A stretch of DNA of 64,000 nucleotides from Paraferrimonas haliotis (GTDB lineage: Bacteria; Pseudomonadota; Gammaproteobacteria; Enterobacterales; Shewanellaceae), in assembly GCF_002282895.1 (NCBI RefSeq), contig NZ_NRRB01000002.1:248001-312000 (forward strand). The letters are read 5' to 3'. Numbering within the stretch: position 1 is the first letter of the stretch; each line of letters opens with the position of its first letter. The translations under genes were made by a program, and so were the position numbers. Positions 56,144 through 64,000 of the stretch are shown in pieces. The notes beneath the pieces were generated by a model, which did no database searches, was not told the DNA's origin, and was given only the letters and a program-made list of their open reading frames with translations.

Positions 56144-56899
56144 ATGGCAAATGATAACCAAGAAAAAACGCATTTTGGCTACAGCACCGTAGAAAAAGAA
56201 AAGAAAGAAGAGCTGGTTGCTGATGTATTTCACTCGGTCGCCTCGAAATACGACATAATGAATGACGTTATGTCCTTTGGTGTTCATCGTCTATGGAAGC
56301 GTTTTACCATTGAATCTGCGGCGGCGCGCCCGGGCATGAAAGTGTTAGACATTGCCGGCGGTACCGGTGACCTTAGCGCCAAATTTTCACAGATAGTTGG
56401 TGATAACGGACAAGTAATCCTTGCCGACATTAACGACTCCATGCTCAAAGTAGGTCGCGATAAGCTGCGCAATCAAGGCTTTGTATCCAATATACGCTAT
56501 GTGCAAGCCAATGCCGAAGCCTTGCCGTTTCCTGACAATCACTTTGACATCATTACCATTGCGTTTGGCTTACGCAACGTCACCAACAAAGACGCAGCCC
56601 TGCGCTCCATGTTGCGGGTGTTAAAGCCAGGCGGCAAACTGCTCATTCTTGAGTTCTCCAAGCCAACCAATGAAGTCATGCGTAAAGCCTATGACTTTTA
56701 TAGCTTTAAAGTTATCCCCAAAATGGGCTCTATGATTGCCAATGATTCTGGCAGTTACGAATATTTGTCTGAGTCCATTCGTGTTCACCCAGACCAAGAA
56801 ACGCTTAAGCAAATGATGGATGACGCCGGTTTTGACCAAACCGACTACATCAACATGACGAACGGCGTAGTGGCGTTGCATCGGGGCTACAAGTTTTAA
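56144..56899 (+). CDS. ubiE: Ubiquinone/menaquinone methyltransferase
   Basis: A 251-residue SAM-dependent C-methyltransferase, the same length as E. coli Ubi[36 protein letters not shown] (SAM site) and [13 protein letters not shown] are diagnostic. It acts in both ubiquinone and menaquinone synthesis. It overlaps ubiJ by one base (TAATG) and begins the ubi-tat cluster. Confidence 0.97.
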   Translation: MANDNQEKTHFGYSTVEKEKKEELVADVFHSVASKYDIMNDVMSFGVHRLWKRFTIESAAARPGMKVLDIAGGTGDLSAKFSQIVGDNGQVILADINDSMLKVGRDKLRNQGFVSNIRYVQANAEALPFPDNHFDIITIAFGLRNVTNKDAALRSMLRVLKPGGKLLILEFSKPTNEVMRKAYDFYSFKVIPKMGSMIANDSGSYEYLSESIRVHPDQETLKQMMDDAGFDQTDYINMTNGVVALHRGYKF

Positions 56900-57501
56900 T
56901 GCTGTTTGCCAGTTTTGCCTGCGAAGTTGCCGAGCAATCCATTAACTGGGCGTTGGCGCAACATCGCGGCAGCCAGCAACTGTTTAGCAAGCTATCGGGT
57001 CAGGTTATAAAATTGCGACTCAGCGAGTTGCCGTGGCCCATTTACCTGCTGCCCTCAAGCAATCGTGTGCAATTAATGACTCAGTATGGCGGCGACGTAG
57101 ATGTTGCGGTGAGCCTGCCATTGTCACAAGCCCAAGCCTTATCCGATGGCGGCCAGATAACCGCACTTATTAAGTCTGGACAATTGGAGCTGGAAGGCGA
57201 CATAGCCGTGTTACAGCAATTTGCTAATGATCTAAAGCAGTTGGATGTCGACTGGCTCGCGCCGCTGGCTAACGTGATTGGTGAAGCTCCAGCCCATAAG
57301 GTTTCGCAGCAATCGGTGACGGCCCGAGAGAATTTGAGCGAACTGTTCAACAAGGGCAAAGAGGAAGCAAAACACTTGCTCAGCGATGAACTTCAGCTTG
57401 CACCGACTCACAGCGAATTTGAACAATTTCGAGATGAGGTTGATGCACTGGCCGGGCGATTACAACGTCTTGAACGTAAATTACGTCAACTTAACAGTTA
57501 A
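56899..57501 (+). CDS. ubiJ: Ubiquinone biosynthesis accessory factor UbiJ
   Basis: A 200-residue protein with an N-terminal SCP2 sterol-carrier-like domain (about 15-115) and a C-terminal coiled coil (about 165-200, [15 protein letters not shown]). UbiJ organises the soluble ubiquinone-synthesis complex and binds the lipid intermediates. It is fused by overlap to ubiE and lies 29 bp before ubiB, the conserved ubiEJB order. Confidence 0.92.
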   Translation: MLFASFACEVAEQSINWALAQHRGSQQLFSKLSGQVIKLRLSELPWPIYLLPSSNRVQLMTQYGGDVDVAVSLPLSQAQALSDGGQITALIKSGQLELEGDIAVLQQFANDLKQLDVDWLAPLANVIGEAPAHKVSQQSVTARENLSELFNKGKEEAKHLLSDELQLAPTHSEFEQFRDEVDALAGRLQRLERKLRQLNS

Positions 57502-57530
57502 ATCCGCCGAATATAAACAAGGAAAAGTGG

Positions 57531-59180
57531 ATGAGCGTTAACAGTCTGCGCCGAGGCTACCAAGTCCTAGCGACTTCTCTTCGTTATGGCCTCGACAAGC
57601 TGATTCCCAAGCAATACATTCCCTGGTGGCTAGCCATGGCCAGAGCCTGCTTATTCTGGCTAAAGGATCAACACCCCGATTTGGGTTCAGGTGAAAAAGT
57701 TAAGTTAACCTTGCAAACCCTCGGCGCTGTTCACATTAAATTTGGGCAAATGCTGTCGACTCGGCGCGATCTGCTCAATGATGAATGGGCCATGCATTTA
57801 TCGCAATTACAAGATCAAGTGCCTCCCTTTTCAAGTGAGATAGCTCGACAGCACATTGAACAGCAGCTCGGTTGTCCGATTGAGCACCTGTTTGATGAGT
57901 TTGATGACACACCATTAGCGTCGGCATCGATATCCCAAGTACATACCGCCCGCCTTAAAAGTAATTCTGAGGCGGTGGTGCTTAAGATACTCCGTCCTAA
58001 TGTCGAACAGAGTGTGAGCGCCGACGTAGAGCTTATGCAGCTATTGGCTCGTTGGGGCGAGCGCTTGCTTGCCGACGCCCATCGTTTGCAACTGACGGCT
58101 GTGGTAGAAGATTACAAGCAAACCATCTTCAAAGAGTTGGATCTGCGTTTAGAGGGAGAGAATGCCACTCGAATTAGAAACAGCTTCGCAGATTCTAAAG
58201 CCCTGTACATTCCTAAAGTGTATTCTGAATTCAGCCGCACTCGCCTGTTGGTTATGGAACGCATTGACGGCATCCCGGTTACCGACATTGATGCCTTAAC
58301 CGCTCAGGGCACTAATTTTAAATTGTTGGCAGAGCGGGGGGTTGAAGTCTTCTTCACTCAAGTTTTTCGGGATAATTTTTTCCACGCCGACATGCACCCA
58401 GGCAACATTTTCGTTTCTAAAGTAACCCCCAACGATCCACAATACATAGGAATCGACTGCGGTATAGTTGGTAGCTTAAGCGAAGCCGACAAGCGCTACC
58501 TCGCCGAAAACTTTCTGGCCTTTTTTAATCATGACTACAAAAAAATAGCCCAGTTGTACATTCGTTCAGGCTGGGTTTCTGCACAAACCGACATTGACGC
58601 TTTTGAAGCTGCTATTACCGAAGTTTGTCGACCTTTGGCTGATAAGCCGCTGGCGGAAATATCGTTTGGACTGGTGTTATTAGACTTGTTTCGCACCGCT
58701 CGACAATTTGACATTGTAGTGCAACCGCAGTTAGTGCTACTGCAAAAAACGCTATTATATGTAGAGGGACTGGGGCGACAACTCTATCCTCAGTTGGACC
58801 TATGGGCCACCGCAAAACCGTTTTTGGAGAACTGGATGAAGAGTCAAATAGGGGTAAAAGCAACGGCTGAAAAGCTTTCTGAACGCTTTCCTGAGATCTT
58901 GGACAAACTTCCGGAAATGCCTGAGTTGATTTACGACAACTTAGTCATGGGTCGTAACCTATTGAATCAGCAACAAAAACTACTTGATCGCTACTTAAGC
59001 TATAAGCGTAAGCAGCACAAAAGTTACTTCTTATTAGGACTTAGCGGCGTTTTAGTGATCTGTGCCTGCGTTTTATCTTTAAGAAACGATACACTAGTCC
59101 CTGCAATTATCTTGGCAACCGCATCCGGAATTTTTGGTCTGTGGGGATGGCTTTCAAAGCCCGCCCAAGATAACATTTAG
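57531..59180 (+). CDS. ubiB: UbiB, atypical kinase-like ATPase for ubiquinone synthesis
   Basis: A 549-residue protein (E. coli UbiB 546) of the ABC1/ADCK family. The KxGQ motif is [14 protein letters not shown], and the nucleotide and metal residues are in [11 protein letters not shown] and IGIDCGIVG. Two C-terminal helices (about 498-545) anchor it to the inner membrane. It is needed for ubiquinone synthesis, probably extracting lipid intermediates from the membrane. Confidence 0.96.
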   Translation: MSVNSLRRGYQVLATSLRYGLDKLIPKQYIPWWLAMARACLFWLKDQHPDLGSGEKVKLTLQTLGAVHIKFGQMLSTRRDLLNDEWAMHLSQLQDQVPPFSSEIARQHIEQQLGCPIEHLFDEFDDTPLASASISQVHTARLKSNSEAVVLKILRPNVEQSVSADVELMQLLARWGERLLADAHRLQLTAVVEDYKQTIFKELDLRLEGENATRIRNSFADSKALYIPKVYSEFSRTRLLVMERIDGIPVTDIDALTAQGTNFKLLAERGVEVFFTQVFRDNFFHADMHPGNIFVSKVTPNDPQYIGIDCGIVGSLSEADKRYLAENFLAFFNHDYKKIAQLYIRSGWVSAQTDIDAFEAAITEVCRPLADKPLAEISFGLVLLDLFRTARQFDIVVQPQLVLLQKTLLYVEGLGRQLYPQLDLWATAKPFLENWMKSQIGVKATAEKLSERFPEILDKLPEMPELIYDNLVMGRNLLNQQQKLLDRYLSYKRKQHKSYFLLGLSGVLVICACVLSLRNDTLVPAIILATASGIFGLWGWLSKPAQDNI

Positions 59181-59230
59181 AATTGGAATTTTTGATACAT
59201 TCTGCGCGCAGAATTGATAGAGGCAAACTC

Positions 59231-59464
59231 ATGGGTAATATCGGAATTTGGCAATTACTAATTGTCGCAGTCATCGTAATTTTGTTGTTCGGCACTAAGA
59301 AACTACGCGGCATTGGTGGCGATTTAGGCGGTGCAGTTAAAGGCTTTAAGAAAGCCATGTCGGACGAAGACGGTAAAGACAAAAAAGACGCCATCGAAGA
59401 CACCACTGCAAAAGCTGAGAAAGCGGAAGACAAAGCTCCTGCTAAAGACAAAGAACAGGCTTAA
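59231..59464 (+). CDS. tatA: Sec-independent protein translocase TatA
   Basis: The frame is open from 59183, but the ATG at 59231 with GAGGC upstream gives the usual start [20 protein letters not shown]. The 77-residue protein has one helix (about 4-20), the [10 protein letters not shown] hinge, an amphipathic helix (FKKAMSDED) and a charged tail. It forms the pore of the Tat system for folded proteins. Confidence 0.95.
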   Translation: MGNIGIWQLLIVAVIVILLFGTKKLRGIGGDLGGAVKGFKKAMSDEDGKDKKDAIEDTTAKAEKAEDKAPAKDKEQA

Positions 59465-59470
59465 TCTATT

Positions 59471-59872
59471 ATGTTCGATGGCATAGGTTTCATGGAGCTA
59501 TTGATCATCGCCATTTTGGCGTTGGTCGTGTTAGGTCCAGAGCGGCTGCCTTCAGCAGTGCGTTCGGTGAGCCGTTTCATGTCCAGCATGAAACGCATGG
59601 CAAATTCGGTGAAGACCGAGCTTGAATCTGAATTAAAGCTTGAACAGCTGCACTCGGATCTTAAGCAAGCCGAAAATAAGGGCTTAAAGGACCTCTCGCC
59701 AGACCTGCAAAACTCCATCGACGAGTTAAAGCAAGCCGCGCAATCGGTCAACAAGCCTTATCAAGCACAAGAGACGGCCTCGACCGACAAAACTGAAACG
59801 CCAGTGAGCGACGATGCCAGTGCTAAAGCGCAAACCTCAGCCAGTACTGACGCGCCTAAGGAAAAAGAGTAA
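59471..59872 (+). CDS. tatB: Sec-independent protein translocase TatB
   Basis: A 133-residue TatB: helix (about 6-22) with the conserved Glu in FMELLI, the VLGPERLP hinge, a long amphipathic helix ([20 protein letters not shown]) and an acidic disordered tail. It makes the twin-arginine signal receptor with TatC. It lies 6 bp after tatA. Confidence 0.95.
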   Translation: MFDGIGFMELLIIAILALVVLGPERLPSAVRSVSRFMSSMKRMANSVKTELESELKLEQLHSDLKQAENKGLKDLSPDLQNSIDELKQAAQSVNKPYQAQETASTDKTETPVSDDASAKAQTSASTDAPKEKE

Positions 59873-59875
59873 CCA

Positions 59876-60631
59876 ATGGCCGAACAACAATTACCCCTGA
59901 TCAGTCATTTATTAGAGCTTCGGGACAGATTGCTGCGAGCCTTAGCAAGTGTATTCATTGTTTTTGCTTGTTTAGCCTATTGGTCGAAAGACATCTACCA
60001 CTACGTTGCTCAACCGCTGTTGGCAGTGATGCCAGATGCCACCAGCATGATTGCTACCGATGTAGCCGCACCGTTTTTCGCCCCCTTTAAACTGACCTTA
60101 GTACTGTCATTCTTTATTGCGATTCCTTATGTGCTTTATCAGGTGTGGGCATTCATTGCACCTGGGCTTTATCGCCATGAACGCAAACTGTTAATGCCGC
60201 TTCTAACCAGCAGTACTCTGCTCTTTTATGCGGGTATGGCGTTTGCTTATTACGTGGTGTTCCCTGTTGTCTTTGGCTTCTTTACCAGCGTGGCTCCGGA
60301 AGGCGTTCAAGTGGCCACGGACATCAGTAGCTACTTGAGTTTTGTACTAAAACTCTTCTTTGCCTTTGGTCTGGCTTTTGAAATTCCAATAGCAGTGGTA
60401 TTGTTGTGTAAAGCGGGTGTAACTCATCCTGATGACTTGGCAACTAAACGACCTTATATTGTGGTTGCTGCCTTTGTTATCGGTATGCTGCTTACGCCAC
60501 CAGACGTTATTTCTCAAAGTTTATTGGCCATGCCTATGCTGATACTTTTTGAAGGCGGTCTGTTAGTGTCGCGCTTAATGCTTAAAAACGACACCAACAA
60601 GGACGAAGCTCAAGCAGAGACAAGCGATTAA
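59876..60631 (+). CDS. tatC: Sec-independent protein translocase TatC
   Basis: A 251-residue six-helix protein with the conserved first segment LISHLLELRDRLLRA and the periplasmic loop PFFAPFKL. It binds twin-arginine signals. The triad tatABC is complete; the nuclease tatD is not in the window. Confidence 0.96.
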   Translation: MAEQQLPLISHLLELRDRLLRALASVFIVFACLAYWSKDIYHYVAQPLLAVMPDATSMIATDVAAPFFAPFKLTLVLSFFIAIPYVLYQVWAFIAPGLYRHERKLLMPLLTSSTLLFYAGMAFAYYVVFPVVFGFFTSVAPEGVQVATDISSYLSFVLKLFFAFGLAFEIPIAVVLLCKAGVTHPDDLATKRPYIVVAAFVIGMLLTPPDVISQSLLAMPMLILFEGGLLVSRLMLKNDTNKDEAQAETSD

Positions 60632-60669
60632 TAGAACCGCCTCTGCTCATTACCAAGGTAGAGGATTCT

Positions 60670-61242
60670 ATGTATTTCAAACCGTTAGTTAGTAGCTTTG
60701 CGTTAGCAATGGCTTTGTTGTCAACTTCAGTGCTTGCGAAAAATGAGTCACCCTTACCCAAGCAACTGCAAAGCTGCGCGTCCATTGAGTCTTCTCTGCA
60801 ACGGCTTGATTGCTACGACAATTTAGCCCGCTCCGTTTCGAAGCCAGCGGCGTCTGCGTCAATATCATCAGAGAAAACAGCTCCAGCAACGAGCGCGACG
60901 GCCGCTTCAGTTGTTGCATCGACACCGGTGGTTACGCCTGCTCAAAACAGCGAAGCGGTAAAAACAACGCAACAGAAAGTCGACGAGTTTGGTGCCAAGA
61001 AAAAACCGCAAGCCGACAAAGAGCTTCAGGAAATCACCTCCACCATCTCTGTTATCAAACGCGACCCATACAAGCGCTTGCGTTTAACCCTCGCTAACAA
61101 GCAAGTGTGGGCTCAAACCGATTATGAGCGTTTGTCCATTCGCACCGGTGACAAAGTCATCATAGAAAAAGGCGCCTTTGGTGGCTTTAAACTTCGTAAA
61201 GCGGATGGCGGCAAAAAAATCTCGGTGAAGCGAGTTAACTAA
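60670..61242 (+). CDS. Small periplasmic protein, unknown function
   Basis: A 190-residue exported protein. The signal peptide ends near TSVLA-KN (about 24). The next segment LQSCASIESSLQRLDCYDNLA carries two Cys that may form a disulfide and resembles a motif seen in several envelope proteins, including type VI accessory proteins. A Ser/Ala/Thr-rich linker follows (about 55-105), then a C-terminal beta domain (about 115-190, ISVIKRDPYKRLRLTL). It overlaps the next gene's start by one base (TAATG), implying cotranscription with the diguanylate cyclase. Confidence 0.75.
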   Translation: MYFKPLVSSFALAMALLSTSVLAKNESPLPKQLQSCASIESSLQRLDCYDNLARSVSKPAASASISSEKTAPATSATAASVVASTPVVTPAQNSEAVKTTQQKVDEFGAKKKPQADKELQEITSTISVIKRDPYKRLRLTLANKQVWAQTDYERLSIRTGDKVIIEKGAFGGFKLRKADGGKKISVKRVN

Positions 61243-63122
61243 TGCGCGCTTGGCTGCTGGCTCTTGGGTTAAGTCTTCTTTTCATTGCTCCAGTTAGTTT
61301 TGGAGCCGTGTTAGTACCGGCAGTTCAGCCCGCCGAAATCGATTTAACCAACGATGCACAAGTCTTGCAGCAACAACCCTCTATAACGCTGGATAAAATA
61401 CTCGCTGAGCCTAACCTACCGTGGCAAAGCAATCATCCAGCGCTGAGCACATTTTCCATTAATCCACTTAATATTTGGGTCAAGATTGAGTTAATCAACG
61501 ACTCACACGTTGCCTTGGATAGAGTGCTTCATGTGAGCAGTGAAGCAAAAGGCCACGTTGACGCCTACCTGCTCTCCCAAGGCGAAATTAAAGAGCAGTG
61601 GCAAATAGGCTCCGATACCAACTATGCCAACCGACCAATAAAACACCCCAGCTCATTGTTGCCTATTCACCTTCAGCCTCAACAATCCTATACCTTGTAT
61701 ATGAAGGTTAATACCCGGGGCCTAGTTGAGTTGCCGCTAAAGCTGATGACTAATGAGCAAACCCTCGAAAACATTTCGACCAACGACATGGTGCAATGGA
61801 TTTTCGTAGGTGGCTTGTTAGCCTTGGTGATATTCAGTATTTTTATGACCGTATCCACCCGCTCATACGCCTACGGTTATTTTGCTGCACAAAATTTCTT
61901 CCTCGCCACCATACTCATTAGCACCTACGGCTACGGGTTTAAGCTTTTGTGGCCGGATCAACTGTGGTTTCAAACCAATTCATTTAGCCTGCTACTGCCG
62001 ATATTTTTAGGCTTTAGTACCCTGTTCGCCGAGAAGGTACTGCAGCTACGGAGGGTTTCGCCCTCGCAGCTGTATATTACGCGTTCTTTAGTGCTGCTGT
62101 TGGTTGGCTTTATGCTCATAAACGCCAATGTAAGCCTTGCCCAGCAAATCATTAACGAACTGTTTATTTATGCATTGTTTTTCCTAACCATGTTGTATTT
62201 AGGGTTCTCCCAACACCTCAACGGTAACCAGTACGGTAAACCCTACCTACTGAGTTGGGTTCTGGTGATTTTTGGTATTGGGTTGTCGCTAACACAAATT
62301 CCGTTCGGATCGATAACCTTACTTGGCTCCATACCTATGGTAATGGGCCTCATCGGCCAAGTGATCATTCAAACAGCCTTATTAGCGGAGCGTTATCACA
62401 ACGAACGGCTCGATAAACAATTGGCACAGCAACGCCTGCTCGAGCAAGAAGCGCAAAAGCGTCGTACTCAAGAAAATCAACTTAAAGCACAAATGCAAGC
62501 GAAAGCCGACCTCGAGCGTCAAGTGCAATTGCGAACCCTCGAACTTGAAGAAGCCATGAAAGAACTCAATTTGGCCAACAAGCAATTACAACGACAAAGC
62601 GTTATCGATGCCCTCACCCACTTAAAGAATCGCAAAGCGTTTGAAGCCCACTTACAGCAGCAGGCTCGAATAAGCCGGCGTAACCAGCAACCCTTGGCTG
62701 TAGTTATGTTAGACATCGACTACTTTAAACAAGTGAACGATAAGCTCGGTCATTTGGCTGGTGACCAAGCCCTGATTCAGGTTGCGAATGTGCTGGATAG
62801 CAGTTTAAAACGCCCCAGCGATATGGCCAGTCGTTATGGCGGCGAAGAATTTGCGTTGATATTGCCGAATACTCCCTTACAAGGTGCGAAGCAGGTCGCA
62901 GAATCCATACGTAAATCCATTGAATCATTGCCGATTATTTGGGATGGTCATAGGATAGAGCTAACCATAAGCATTGGCTTAACAAGTGCTATCGTTAGCG
63001 ACGACTTGCCATCCAAACAGCTGCTCAAGCTCGCCGACCAAGCCCTTTATCAAGCCAAAGATGCTGGCCGTAACCGAGTCATCGTTAATACCAGCGAGTT
63101 CAACCACGAACCGCAAACCTAA
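61242..63122 (+). CDS. 7TM-DISM diguanylate cyclase
   Basis: A 626-residue membrane receptor. Order: signal sequence, periplasmic 7TMR-DISMED2 ligand domain (about 30-175), seven-helix 7TMR-DISM module (about 185-385), coiled coil (about 390-455) and GGDEF domain (about 456-620) with active GGEEF at 533-537. No EAL domain. It should make cyclic-di-GMP in response to an unknown periplasmic ligand. Its coupling to the preceding small periplasmic protein suggests that protein as a possible sensor partner. Confidence 0.93.
   Translation: MRAWLLALGLSLLFIAPVSFGAVLVPAVQPAEIDLTNDAQVLQQQPSITLDKILAEPNLPWQSNHPALSTFSINPLNIWVKIELINDSHVALDRVLHVSSEAKGHVDAYLLSQGEIKEQWQIGSDTNYANRPIKHPSSLLPIHLQPQQSYTLYMKVNTRGLVELPLKLMTNEQTLENISTNDMVQWIFVGGLLALVIFSIFMTVSTRSYAYGYFAAQNFFLATILISTYGYGFKLLWPDQLWFQTNSFSLLLPIFLGFSTLFAEKVLQLRRVSPSQLYITRSLVLLLVGFMLINANVSLAQQIINELFIYALFFLTMLYLGFSQHLNGNQYGKPYLLSWVLVIFGIGLSLTQIPFGSITLLGSIPMVMGLIGQVIIQTALLAERYHNERLDKQLAQQRLLEQEAQKRRTQENQLKAQMQAKADLERQVQLRTLELEEAMKELNLANKQLQRQSVIDALTHLKNRKAFEAHLQQQARISRRNQQPLAVVMLDIDYFKQVNDKLGHLAGDQALIQVANVLDSSLKRPSDMASRYGGEEFALILPNTPLQGAKQVAESIRKSIESLPIIWDGHRIELTISIGLTSAIVSDDLPSKQLLKLADQALYQAKDAGRNRVIVNTSEFNHEPQT

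Positions 63123-64000
<878 letters not shown>

Overview
The window looks like chromosomal DNA of a marine gammaproteobacterium of the Alteromonadales type, close to Shewanella and its relatives. The evidence is gene content and order: MSHA pilus genes, yajR-ssb opposite uvrA, metJ opposite metBL with metF, rpmE/priA/argS/ftsN/hslVU/DUF971/rraA, and ubiEJB-tatABC followed near the end by hemB. I cannot fix the genus. The window is gene-dense and mostly core genome. I see no tRNA, rRNA, CRISPR array, insertion sequence or prophage.

Layout. 1-1495 (minus) is the start of an MSHA pilus assembly operon (mshI, a PilN-like gene, first codons of mshJ). 1562-7780 holds a PLP enzyme of the ACC deaminase/D-cysteine desulfhydrase family, a GGDEF-EAL c-di-GMP protein, a small outer-membrane protein, and a flavodoxin-fold oxidoreductase divergent from a LysR regulator. 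7723-13741 is a TetR regulator divergent from an RND efflux operon with two adaptor subunits. 13742-15143 is an AT-rich stretch with one membrane protein, several very small ORFs and what looks like a frameshifted small membrane gene. 15144-20198 is ssb and yajR divergent from uvrA, whose start codon lies inside a 16-bp tandem repeat. 20365-29522 holds a secreted protein with a Lys/His-rich tail, a penicillin-acylase-family enzyme, an M28 peptidase, csdA/deaD and cpdB.

29577-34650 is a methionine regulon (metF, metL, metB, metJ) with MetJ operator arrays upstream of metF and between metB and metJ. 34913-37678 is a secreted M6 metalloprotease with two PKD domains and a GlyGly-CTERM-like sorting tail. 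37698-45209 is a complete arnBCADTEF operon (lipid A 4-amino-4-deoxy-L-arabinose modification, the basis of polymyxin resistance in other bacteria). Malic enzyme and rpmE follow. 47273-54925 carries priA, argS, ftsN, hslVU behind a good sigma-32 promoter, a DUF971 gene and rraA. 54990-56018 is an isolated arginase-family gene. 56144-60631 links ubiquinone synthesis (ubiE, ubiJ, ubiB) to the Tat export system (tatABC). The window ends with a small periplasmic protein, a 7TM-DISM diguanylate cyclase and hemB, cut by the window edge.

No large undescribed system stands out. The least explained observations are the micro-ORFs and frameshifted gene in the AT-rich stretch (one micro-ORF sits just after the RND pump), the tandem repeat across the uvrA start, the oxidoreductase-NTF2-like fusion, and the secreted Lys/His-tailed protein.
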